A stretch of 12,425 nucleotides of DNA, taken from contig JACMOA010000332.1 of the NCBI GenBank assembly GCA_014378225.1, positions 1 to 12,425 of the forward strand, in the 5' to 3' direction. Position numbers and translations under genes: made by a program. Origin of the DNA: Deinococcales bacterium. Lineage in GTDB: Bacteria; Deinococcota; Deinococci; Deinococcales; Deinococcaceae. Below, one piece after another: positions 1-6,371 of this stretch; positions within the stretch are counted from its first letter, which is position 1, and every line of letters begins with the position of its first letter. The notes beneath the pieces were generated by a model. That model had not been told where the DNA came from, ran no database searches, and saw only the letters and a program-made list of their open reading frames with translations.

Positions 1-110
1 CTCAAGGGCAATCGAAATAAGTGCAATAGAAAAGTGGAAGGCGTTTGATGGAGAGATGGAGGAAGGATTTTTCTTAAAATTCCCCCGAGCACTTTCAAAA
101 ACTCCGCTAG

Positions 111-206
111 GTGCCGTTCTGCTTAAGACAGTGCCGTTCTTCTCAAGACGCGGACAGGCCCGGAAGGTGCCACTTTGTCTAAGACAGTGCCGTTTTCGCC
201 AAGACA
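111..206 (+). repeat. degenerate 20-bp tandem repeat upstream of cobS
   Basis: Four related 20-bp units are visible at 111-130, 131-150, 167-186 and 187-206. The shared pattern is GTGCC at the start of each unit, a variable middle, and AAGAC near the end. Units 1-2 and 3-4 are directly adjacent. A 16-bp GC-rich insert (151-166) separates the two pairs, and a degraded fifth start follows at 207. The unit length is not a multiple of three, which argues against a coding role. Confidence 0.8.
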
Positions 207-242
207 GCGCCCTCCCTTTTTCCCACCCACCGGGTTCCCTGC

Positions 243-248
243 TAAACT
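243..248 (+). promoter_or_regulatory. candidate -10 box of a leaderless cobS mRNA
   Basis: TAAACT lies 7 nt before the GTG at 256, and no Shine-Dalgarno sequence precedes that GTG. TANNNT placed 6-8 nt before a start is the known signature of leaderless transcripts in Deinococcus. No good -35 hexamer is visible. The same arrangement recurs at 5086, 8577 and 11361 in this window. Confidence 0.35.
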
Positions 249-255
249 CGAGCGC

Positions 256-987
256 GTGCTTTCCTTGCTGCGTGCTGCACATCTGGCCCTGACCTTCCTG
301 ACCACGCTACCGCTGCCGCATGTGGGCGAGGTGCGTGAGGGCGAATTCTCAAAGGCCAGTGGGTTTTATCCGCTGGCAGGTTATGTGGTGGGCGGCGTTC
401 TAGCACTGGTGTGGTGGATTTGCTCGAGCCTGAATTTGCCCGCTGGTGTGAGCGCGGCTCTGACCCTGAGTGCGTGGCTATGGATAACCGGAATGCTGCA
501 CTTTGACGGGCTGGTGGACAGTGCTGACGCTATTTTTGCCATGAAATCTCCGGCGCGGCGGCTCGAGATTCTTTCGGATGTTCACATTGGGGCTTTTGGA
601 CTGGCCACTGGAATCATCGTTCTTCTGCTCAAATGGAGTCTGCTCGAGTCCGTCTCGAGCGTAATTCCTCTGATTCTGGCCCCGGTGATGGCGAGGGTGG
701 TTTTGCTGGCTCCCATGAATTTTTTCAGGGCTGCACGCGCAGAGTCTCTGGGCGCACGCTCGAGAGAGGGTTGGTGGCCCGTTGCCGTGTTGCTCTCGAG
801 TCCGCTGCTGCTGGTGAGTGGTGGCGGGGTGGTGGCACTGGCGGCTTTGGTGTGGTCCATGCTGGTAGCCAAATTCTGCGCCAACCGTTTGGGTGGCGGC
901 ATCAGTGGCGACGTTTACGGGGCCATTGTCGAGACCGCAGAAATCGTGGGATTACTCGCCTGGACCGTTTGGATGGCGGCCCCGTAA
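256..987 (+). CDS. cobS: adenosylcobinamide-GDP ribazoletransferase (cobalamin synthase)
   Basis: CobS is the membrane enzyme that joins adenosylcobinamide-GDP with alpha-ribazole (or its 5'-phosphate) to give cobalamin (phosphate) late in B12 synthesis. The protein has the family's N-terminal opening ([11 protein letters not shown]), the conserved acidic motif [14 protein letters not shown] with Asp at about residue 84, then [15 protein letters not shown], and several hydrophobic helices down to the C-terminus. From GTG 256 it is 243 aa, the usual family length. The frame is open upstream to a TTG at 175 with a GGAAGG 7 nt before it (270 aa), but that extension is proline-rich, lies partly in the tandem repeat and looks unlike CobS. 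I prefer GTG 256, backed by the TAAACT box. Its TAA overlaps the ATG of the next gene by one base, suggesting translational coupling with the CobC-like phosphatase. Confidence 0.92.
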   Translation: MLSLLRAAHLALTFLTTLPLPHVGEVREGEFSKASGFYPLAGYVVGGVLALVWWICSSLNLPAGVSAALTLSAWLWITGMLHFDGLVDSADAIFAMKSPARRLEILSDVHIGAFGLATGIIVLLLKWSLLESVSSVIPLILAPVMARVVLLAPMNFFRAARAESLGARSREGWWPVAVLLSSPLLLVSGGGVVALAALVWSMLVAKFCANRLGGGISGDVYGAIVETAEIVGLLAWTVWMAAP

Positions 988-1574
988 TGCCTGAACTCTG
1001 GCTGGTGCGGCACGGTGAAACTCGAGCGAACCTGGAAAAGCGTTATCCGCAGGGGAATGCTGTTTTGACCGAAAAGGGGAGCGCACAGGCTCGAGCGATT
1101 GTGCCTTTTTTGCCGCTCGAGTTTGAACGGGTGTTCTCTTCCCCGTTGACCCGAGCGCTCGAGACAGCCCAGGAATGTGGGTTTGCAGTCCTCGAGTTAG
1201 ACGAGCGTTTGCGCGAACTCGAGTACGGGGTTCTGACCGGACTGAACTGGCTCGAGATTGAACAAAAATACGGCCCGGACGCGCTGCTTTGGCTAGAGCG
1301 GGTTTCAAATCCTCTATCGAATTCGGGGATTCCTGGTGGAGAAACCGGGAAAGAATTTCACGCTCGAGCGCAGTCTTTTCTGGATTCTTTACCGCAGGGA
1401 CGCACCCTGGCTTTTACGCACGGTGGGTTTATTCGGGCGCTCTTGAAAGGGTGCTTTGATTTGTCGGCGGTGGACCTCGAGCCGGGAAGTTTGACCGTCC
1501 TCAGAAAGATGGGTGATGTTTGGGGACTCTCGAGTCTGAATGTGTACCGCTTTAGCACACCTGAATTGGGTTAA
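987..1574 (+). CDS. cobC: histidine phosphatase family protein, likely alpha-ribazole phosphatase
   Basis: This is a 195-aa member of the histidine phosphatase (phosphoglycerate-mutase-like) superfamily. The RHG motif LVRHGET is at residues 6-12, with His9 the expected phospho-acceptor. SSPLTRALETA and the acidic stretch ERLRELEYG follow, and the second catalytic His is in THGGFIRAL (His145). Alone, the fold is compatible with many phosphatases. The one-base overlap (TAATG) with cobS makes alpha-ribazole-5'-phosphate phosphatase, which supplies alpha-ribazole to CobS, the best assignment. The frame is open further upstream inside cobS (to 633), but the motif position and the overlap show that the start is ATG 987. 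Many CTCGAG palindromes fall within it, read as Leu-Glu, Ala-Arg or Ser-Ser depending on frame. Confidence 0.85.
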   Translation: MPELWLVRHGETRANLEKRYPQGNAVLTEKGSAQARAIVPFLPLEFERVFSSPLTRALETAQECGFAVLELDERLRELEYGVLTGLNWLEIEQKYGPDALLWLERVSNPLSNSGIPGGETGKEFHARAQSFLDSLPQGRTLAFTHGGFIRALLKGCFDLSAVDLEPGSLTVLRKMGDVWGLSSLNVYRFSTPELG

Positions 1575-1595
1575 TCTGATAGGAAATCCACGCTC

Positions 1596-1603
1596 GAGGT
1601 GAG
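1596..1603 (+). promoter_or_regulatory. Shine-Dalgarno of the DUF3160 gene, overlapping a CTCGAG site
   Basis: GAGGTGAG ends 5 nt before ATG 1609. Its first GAG is the right half of a CTCGAG palindrome (1593-1598), so the iterated palindrome supplies part of this ribosome binding site. Confidence 0.55.
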
Positions 1604-1608
1604 TCATC

Positions 1609-3645
1609 ATGTATAAAGTCCTGAGTTTGACCCTTCTACTGAGCGGTGCTGTGCTAAATAGTGCTGCGCTGAGTGCATCCGCCGATTACGCTCTTCCGGT
1701 AAACCTGAGCAAGCTGGCTAATTACAAAGACCTCAACGTGTCCGGCAACAAAAACGCTGTCCTGACCACTGGAAAAGCCCAGCGTGACTTTCTGAGCAAG
1801 AACGGCTTTGTAGTCACGCCCACCCAAACCAAGCAATTCTACGAGCTGTACGAGGAAACCCGGTACGCCAATGTCCCGGTGTACATCACCACAGATTCGA
1901 GCCTGCACGTTTACCATCTGGTGTTTGACAAGATGCTGCGTGACCTCGAGCGGCAAAAACTGTACCCCACCCTGAAAAAACTGAATGCGCTGCTGGTGAG
2001 TGCGGCAGAAAGGCAGGTGGCGGCAGCCAGAGGAACCGCGCTCGAGGGGGACACTTTGACGGTACTCGCGTATCTGGCAGTGGCCCAAAAACTGGCTGAC
2101 CCACAGGCTAGGGTTCCCTCGAGCGTGGTGGCAAAGGTGGCTGCTGAACTCAAACTCATTGAGGCGCAAAGGGGAATTTCACCCTCGAGCTTGTTCAAGT
2201 TTGAAGAGGATTACAGCCAGTACATTCCACGCGGACATTACACCCGTGGCGAGGTATTAAAAAACTACTTCAAGAGCATGATGTGGTACGGGCGTATCAA
2301 CTTCAGACTTCAAGAGGACCCCGAGACCCGTCAGGCCCTATTGCTCACCCGAATCATCGGCTCGAGCGTGGAGATAGCTAAGCTGTGGGCCACGCTTTAC
2401 GACCCCACCGCTTTTATTGTGGGCAAAAGCGACGACCTGGACTTTACCCAGTATGCCGCCGTGGTGAAGAACGTATACGGCGCAAATCCAGCATTTGCCA
2501 GTCTGGCAGACCCGGCCAAACTGGCGCAGTTTAGAACTGCCGCTCGAGCACTGCCCGCCCCCAAAATCAACTCGGTGGTACTCAGTGTGGTTCGGGATGT
2601 GGACAAGAAAGCCGCCGGTAAAGGCTGGCGTATGATGGGGCAGCGCTTTGTGCTGGACGGCTTTATCTTTGAGAACCTGATTTACCGCACCGTGGGGACC
2701 GACCAGAAGCCGCGCCTGTTGCCCAAAGGTCTGGACGTGTTTGCGGCACTGGGCAGCGCCGAGGCGTACAGCATTCTCAAAGGTCTGGGTGAAACAAACT
2801 ACGCCAACTATGACTCCCAGCTCGAGAAACTCAAAAAGTCTCTAGGGACCCTCTCGAGCAGTGACTGGAACGAGACTCTTTACGCGGGCTGGCTGAACAT
2901 GCTGCGGGCAGTGACGGCCCCTCGAGATAAAACCTACCCCACCTTTATGCGCTCGAGTGCCTGGGCTAAAAAAGACCTGCACACCGCGCTAGGCAGCTAT
3001 ACCGAACTCAAGCACGACACCTTGCTCTACGCCAAGCAGGTAATGGCCGAGATGGGGTCGGGAGAGCCAGAAAAACTCCCGCAGGGCTATGTGGAACCCA
3101 TCCCAGAGGTGTACGCCCGACTCAAAGCGCTGGCGGCACGTACCCAAGCCGGACTGAAAAGCTACGGTTTGCTCACCGAATCCATCAGCAGCAATCTGTC
3201 TTCGCTCGAGGATATGGCTGGATTTCTGGAGAAGATAAGCGTACTCGAGCGGGCTGGAAAAACCCCCAGCGACGACGACTTTGAACGCATTCACTACTAC
3301 GGAGGCTGGCTCGAGGAATTGACCCTGGCCTCTGCCGACAACGAGGGCGGCGAGGGTATGAGCACCTTCAGCGAAGACCAGCAGGCCGCAGTGGTGGCGG
3401 ATATTGCCACCGACCCCAATGGACGGGCGCTCGAGCAGGGAACCGGGCGCATCTTCGAGATTTTTGCGGTGGTGCCGAACGCAAAAGGCAAACTTCAGGT
3501 TGCCAGAGGGGGAACCTTCAGTTATTACGAATTCACGGTTCCACTTGCGGGCCGCCTGACCGATTACGCGTGGCACAAACTGCTCGAGGGGGGCAAAGCG
3601 CCCGCCCAGCCCACCTGGACCAAGAGTTTCATCACAGGGAAGTGA
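1609..3645 (+). CDS. DUF3160 family exported protein
   Basis: A 678-aa protein matching the DUF3160 family, whose biochemical role is not established. An N-terminal signal peptide is clear: Lys3, a hydrophobic core to about residue 21, and an A-x-A site (Ala23-Ser-Ala25) before Asp26, so the protein is probably exported. Family hallmarks are VPVYITTDSSLHVYHLVFD (about residues 89-107) and the later block YTELKHDTLLYAKQ (about 464-477), along with other aromatic-rich segments such as SAWAKKDLH and FERIHYYGGWLEEL. The start ATG has a good Shine-Dalgarno. It follows the CobC-like gene by 34 nt and precedes the CapA gene by 6 nt, so it is probably co-transcribed with the latter. There are no transmembrane segments after the signal. 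Family confidence is high; function is unknown. Confidence 0.88.
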   Translation: MYKVLSLTLLLSGAVLNSAALSASADYALPVNLSKLANYKDLNVSGNKNAVLTTGKAQRDFLSKNGFVVTPTQTKQFYELYEETRYANVPVYITTDSSLHVYHLVFDKMLRDLERQKLYPTLKKLNALLVSAAERQVAAARGTALEGDTLTVLAYLAVAQKLADPQARVPSSVVAKVAAELKLIEAQRGISPSSLFKFEEDYSQYIPRGHYTRGEVLKNYFKSMMWYGRINFRLQEDPETRQALLLTRIIGSSVEIAKLWATLYDPTAFIVGKSDDLDFTQYAAVVKNVYGANPAFASLADPAKLAQFRTAARALPAPKINSVVLSVVRDVDKKAAGKGWRMMGQRFVLDGFIFENLIYRTVGTDQKPRLLPKGLDVFAALGSAEAYSILKGLGETNYANYDSQLEKLKKSLGTLSSSDWNETLYAGWLNMLRAVTAPRDKTYPTFMRSSAWAKKDLHTALGSYTELKHDTLLYAKQVMAEMGSGEPEKLPQGYVEPIPEVYARLKALAARTQAGLKSYGLLTESISSNLSSLEDMAGFLEKISVLERAGKTPSDDDFERIHYYGGWLEELTLASADNEGGEGMSTFSEDQQAAVVADIATDPNGRALEQGTGRIFEIFAVVPNAKGKLQVARGGTFSYYEFTVPLAGRLTDYAWHKLLEGGKAPAQPTWTKSFITGK

Positions 3646-3651
3646 CGGTTT

Positions 3652-5031
3652 TTGAATGAGGGTATTTTGAGCGCTCGAGGGTGGTTTTTTGCCCTGCTTT
3701 TGTCGGCTTCTCTAGCTGAAGGCAACGTTGCTCGAAGCCAAACTCCCGTCACCCTAAATTTTGTGGGAGATGTAATGCTGGCTCGAGGAGTCCTACAATC
3801 TGCCCAAGCTCGAGGACTAAAAAAATTAGACTGGAACGGTGTTTTCTCGAGTGTATCTTCTCAACTTGAGGATGCGGATTTGACCCTGGGCAATCTGGAA
3901 TCTCCGCTGACCACGCAGCCGTTTCAGGGAAAGAGTTTTGATTTACGTGCTACGCTCGAGGCAGTCAACGCACTTAAACCTTTCGACGCGCTGAGCATCG
4001 TCAACAACCACGCCCAGGATGGGGGAGAGCGGGGACTCGAGCAGACCCGCCAGACGCTTAAAAGTGCAGGAAAAATTCCGCTCGAGGGTCAACTCTGGAT
4101 TAAAACCCTGCGGGGTCGCACGTTTGGGTTCATGGCTTTGCTGGATGCTGGAACGGCTGCAACCCTCGAGTCAAGCTGGAATTCCAAGCTCGAGCGGGTC
4201 AAAAAAGCGGCAGCACAGGTGGATTTCTTGACCGTTTTTATGCACTGGGGCGCGGAATATAGCCCCGTCACAAAGCGGCAAAAGCTGCTGGCAGTGGCGC
4301 TCGAGCGTGCTGGAACAAAGCTCATTGTGGGGGCGGGTCCACATGTTCTTCAGCCTGTGGAGCGATTGGGACGTGCCTGGGTCGCGTACAGTCTGGGCAA
4401 CTTCGCCTTTGACGCGCTTATGCCGTCCGCTCGAGAAGGTGCAATCCTGCGGGTTGTGGTGAATTCAGATTCGCTCGAGCTGAGCGCTCTGCCCACTCGA
4501 GTGCGTCAGGGGCGAGTTCTTCCAGCTTCTGGTCGGGACACTAAACGTATCCTCGAGCGCCTACGTTTGCCCCAAACATCCTTGCCCTCGTCGCCCCCGC
4601 GCTGTCCTGCGCTCAACTTGCCCAAAACTTGGGACGTGCGCTCGAGCGCCTGGGGAGACCTGACGGGGGATGGCTTGCCGGAGTGCGTGCTGACCGTGTG
4701 GCGGCCCTGGCGCGGCTGGAAGGTGGAACAGTGGGGGCCAGAGCGCCCCAGTCCGGTGGGCAAAAATAAGGACGCCAGGGGGAATAGTTCTCACATTATT
4801 GTGGTGCGTCCGCTCAAAAGGGGAAAATACCGCGAACTCTGGGCCGGGTCTCCGCTGGCCCTTCCAGTTTTGAAGGCGTGGCTCGAGGACGTAGATTCAG
4901 ATGGAAAGCTTGAGCTGGTTACCCTCGAGGGAAGTTACGCTGCGGGCCGCAGTGGAAAACCCCTCACTCGAGCCGTGTGGCGCTGGAAACCGTTTGGCTT
5001 TGAGTTGCTGGCTCGAGCGCTGCTCCATTAA
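3652..5031 (+). CDS. CapA/PgsA-family protein with C-terminal FG-GAP/VCBS-like region
   Basis: Residues about 34-260 form a CapA (poly-gamma-glutamate synthesis PgsA-type) calcineurin-like domain: NFVGDVMLARGV with Asp40, NLESPLT, SIVNNHAQDGGE with His120, HWGAEY with His198, GAGPHVLQP with His231, and AYSLGNFAFD. These are the usual metal-binding positions, although the common G-H/S-H-P-H-V is here GAGPHV. A hydrophobic N-terminus suggests export. After about residue 290 there is an added region with two Asp-rich loops, DLTGDGLPE (from Asp336) and DVDSDGKLEL (from Asp413), of the calcium-binding FG-GAP/VCBS type. The start is uncertain: TTG 3652 (used here) or TTG 3667, which has GAGGG 4 nt upstream. 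It lies 6 nt after the DUF3160 stop. The actual substrate is unknown, and no pgsB/C-like genes are nearby. Confidence 0.85.
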   Translation: MNEGILSARGWFFALLLSASLAEGNVARSQTPVTLNFVGDVMLARGVLQSAQARGLKKLDWNGVFSSVSSQLEDADLTLGNLESPLTTQPFQGKSFDLRATLEAVNALKPFDALSIVNNHAQDGGERGLEQTRQTLKSAGKIPLEGQLWIKTLRGRTFGFMALLDAGTAATLESSWNSKLERVKKAAAQVDFLTVFMHWGAEYSPVTKRQKLLAVALERAGTKLIVGAGPHVLQPVERLGRAWVAYSLGNFAFDALMPSAREGAILRVVVNSDSLELSALPTRVRQGRVLPASGRDTKRILERLRLPQTSLPSSPPRCPALNLPKTWDVRSSAWGDLTGDGLPECVLTVWRPWRGWKVEQWGPERPSPVGKNKDARGNSSHIIVVRPLKRGKYRELWAGSPLALPVLKAWLEDVDSDGKLELVTLEGSYAAGRSGKPLTRAVWRWKPFGFELLARALLH

Positions 5032-5085
5032 AAGCTGAACATAGAGTCGGTGATGGATTTCATCCTATGCCCCCTCAGGCTAAGC

Positions 5086-5091
5086 TAAACT
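5086..5091 (+). promoter_or_regulatory. candidate -10 box of a leaderless DUF3105 mRNA
   Basis: TAAACT ends 6 nt before ATG 5098 and no Shine-Dalgarno is present. The hexamer is identical to the one before cobS. TAAGCT at 5081-5086 overlaps it as an alternative. No clear -35 box was found. Confidence 0.4.
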
Positions 5092-5097
5092 CTAACT

Positions 5098-5667
5098 ATG
5101 ATTCAAGCTCGAGCCATTTTAGGGATGTTCCTTCCACTGTTGCTGGTCGCTTGTCCTTCGCAGAATTCGGGTCCGCTGACCGGCCTCAAAACCTACGAGG
5201 TGGGACCCGCCAACGTACACCGGGGAGGACTTATTGAGTACGATTCAGCTCAATTCGGCTTGCCCCCAACGGGAGGCCCGCACAACCCTGCGTGGCAAAA
5301 CTGTGGTGTTTACGATAAGCCCGTCGCCACCGAATTTGCAGTTCACGCGCTCGAGCACGGCGCGGTCTGGATTGTCTACGACCAGAGTTTGGCTTCTGGT
5401 GAAGTGGACAAGCTTAAAGGGTACGTGCAGGGTAAAAAACTCACCCTGCTTTCACCGTACCCCAAACAACTCAGCGGAGAGAACACCCCCAAACTTGCCA
5501 ACCTAGTCATGGTTTCGGCCTGGGGCGTACAAAAAAGCTACTCGAGCGCAGACCCAGAAATTCAGACCTTTGTAAGTAAATACGCCGGAGGTTCTGACAG
5601 CAAGGCCCCGGAAAAGGGCGCTTCGTGCGAGGGTGCGATGGCTAACCCGGACGAGAGGGCGCAGTGA
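5098..5667 (+). CDS. DUF3105 family lipoprotein
   Basis: A 189-aa protein with a lipoprotein signal: a basic/hydrophobic N-terminus and the lipobox LVAC with Cys19, so it is probably lipid-anchored outside the cytoplasmic membrane. The rest fits DUF3105: LIEYDSAQFGLPPTGGPHNP followed by WQNCGVYDKPV, then HALEHGAVWIVYDQ, VMVSAWG and the closing APEKGASCEG. The conserved His and Cys residues could bind metal, but that is inference and the family has no settled function. It starts 66 nt after the CapA gene with its own leaderless-type -10 box, so it may be a separate transcription unit. The gap to the next gene is filled by a 15-bp tandem repeat. Confidence 0.85.
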   Translation: MIQARAILGMFLPLLLVACPSQNSGPLTGLKTYEVGPANVHRGGLIEYDSAQFGLPPTGGPHNPAWQNCGVYDKPVATEFAVHALEHGAVWIVYDQSLASGEVDKLKGYVQGKKLTLLSPYPKQLSGENTPKLANLVMVSAWGVQKSYSSADPEIQTFVSKYAGGSDSKAPEKGASCEGAMANPDERAQ

Positions 5668-5670
5668 CCC

Positions 5671-5730
5671 GTTCTGAGTGGATAGGTTCTGAATGGATAG
5701 GTCCTGAGTGGACAGGTCATGAGTAGGGAA
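5671..5730 (+). repeat. 15-bp tandem repeat running into the DinB-like start codon
   Basis: Four consecutive 15-bp units begin just after the DUF3105 stop: 5671-5685 GTTCTGAGTGGATAG, 5686-5700 (one change), 5701-5715 (two changes) and 5716-5730 (diverged). In the last unit the CTGAG of the earlier units has become ATGAG, which is the start codon at 5719. The whole intergenic spacer is therefore repeat. Confidence 0.9.
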
Positions 5731-6312
5731 AGCCTGCTCGAGCGGCTCGAGCACGGTCTAGACGGTCTGGAAACCCTGCTCGAGGGTCAGAGACCGGACA
5801 GTCTGAGGCGGCGCTCGGCTGAGGGCAAGTGGTCTGCACACGAGAATTTAGCCCACTTGGGACGCTATCACGAGGTGACGCTCGAGCGCCTTGACCTGAT
5901 TCTGGCCAGTACCCTGCCCCGTATCAATCGCTACAGCGCCGAGAACGACCCAGAAGCCGCTTCCTGGCTGAGTATGCCCACCGGTGGCGTGCTGGGCGAA
6001 ATGCGCGAGGTCCGCCGGGTGCTGTTTGAGCGCTGTCTGCGCCTGACTACTTCTGACCTCGAGCGGCAAGGCGTTCATCCGCTTTATGGCTCTATGGCCC
6101 TCCGGGCGTGGCTCGAGTTTTTTCTGGTTCACGAGGGCCATCATCTGTACCTGTGCCTGCTGCGGCTGGGCGAGGCTCGCGCTTACGAAGCCGCCTTGAG
6201 CCTGAAAACAGACCCAGAGTTAGAATCAGGTTTAGACTCAGGTTCAGAGTCAGGTTCAGAGCTGGAAACAGAATCAGCAACAGAGTCCAGCTTCTCGAGC
6301 GCCCAGACTTGA
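5719..6312 (+). CDS. DinB-like four-helix protein with repeat-encoded acidic tail
   Basis: A 197-aa protein. The first ~160 residues fit the DinB/YfiT-like metal-binding helical-bundle superfamily: KWSAHENLAHLGRYHE (about residues 37-52, His46) and VHEGHHLYL (His138, His141/142). The family gathers metal-dependent hydrolase or thiol-transferase-like proteins, and no specific reaction can be assigned here. From about residue 163 comes a low-complexity Ser/Glu tail (SGLD-SGSE-SGSE) encoded by a 12-bp DNA repeat. The start ATG is in the last unit of a 15-bp tandem repeat. The only Shine-Dalgarno-like bases are a weak ACAGG very close to the ATG. It is followed after 51 nt by the DUF4129 gene. 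The core family assignment is fairly sure, the function is not. Confidence 0.78.
   Translation: MSRESLLERLEHGLDGLETLLEGQRPDSLRRRSAEGKWSAHENLAHLGRYHEVTLERLDLILASTLPRINRYSAENDPEAASWLSMPTGGVLGEMREVRRVLFERCLRLTTSDLERQGVHPLYGSMALRAWLEFFLVHEGHHLYLCLLRLGEARAYEAALSLKTDPELESGLDSGSESGSELETESATESSFSSAQT
6226..6261 (+). repeat. in-frame 12-bp coding repeat in the DinB-like tail
   Basis: Units at 6226-6237 (TCAGGTTTAGAC), 6238-6249 and 6250-6261 (both TCAGGTTCAGAG). The last two are identical, and a diverged unit precedes them at 6214-6225. Twelve bp keeps the reading frame and yields SGLD/SGSE repeats. Confidence 0.85.
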
Positions 6313-6323
6313 GCGCTGCTTTT

Positions 6324-6371
6324 GAACACCCATGATTGTGAGCACCCATGATTCTGAGCAACTATGACCCT
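6324..6371 (+). repeat. 16-bp tandem repeat containing the DUF4129 gene start codon
   Basis: Three units of 16 bp at 6324-6339, 6340-6355 and 6356-6371, of the form GAGCACCCATGATTCT with changes. Each unit contains an ATG (6332, 6348, 6364), and the third is the start of the membrane protein gene. The ATG at 6332 opens an 11-codon frame whose TGA (6365-6367) overlaps the true start as ATGA. The ATG at 6348 opens a 9-codon frame ending at 6377. Confidence 0.88.

Larger units (their letters stand above)
1..255. other. leader upstream of cobS, no convincing gene
   Basis: No recognisable gene. One + frame is open from base 2 to 292, so a truncated upstream gene cannot be fully excluded. However, it runs through a 20-bp tandem repeat whose length is not a multiple of three and then overlaps the start of cobS. 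It matches no family I know. No B12-riboswitch core (B12 box) was recognised, although the next gene is a cobalamin gene. The segment 111-206 is occupied by the tandem repeat described separately. Confidence 0.5.

Noticed and set aside
1..255. Cobalamin riboswitch upstream of cobS
   Set aside because: No B12-box core or the expected stem arrangement could be recognised, and the space is mostly tandem repeat.
175..255. N-terminal extension of CobS from TTG 175 with GGAAGG upstream
   Set aside because: The extension is proline/phenylalanine-rich, partly repeat-encoded and unlike CobS N-termini. GTG 256 gives the normal length and has a leaderless-type -10 box.
2..292. Open + frame of 96 codons from the window start, possibly an upstream gene end
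   Set aside because: It crosses a 20-bp tandem repeat, overlaps the coding start of cobS and resembles no known family.
633..986. Upstream extension of the phosphatase frame inside cobS
   Set aside because: The RHG motif sits at residues 8-10 when the protein starts at ATG 987, as usual for the family. The extension is a shadow of cobS.
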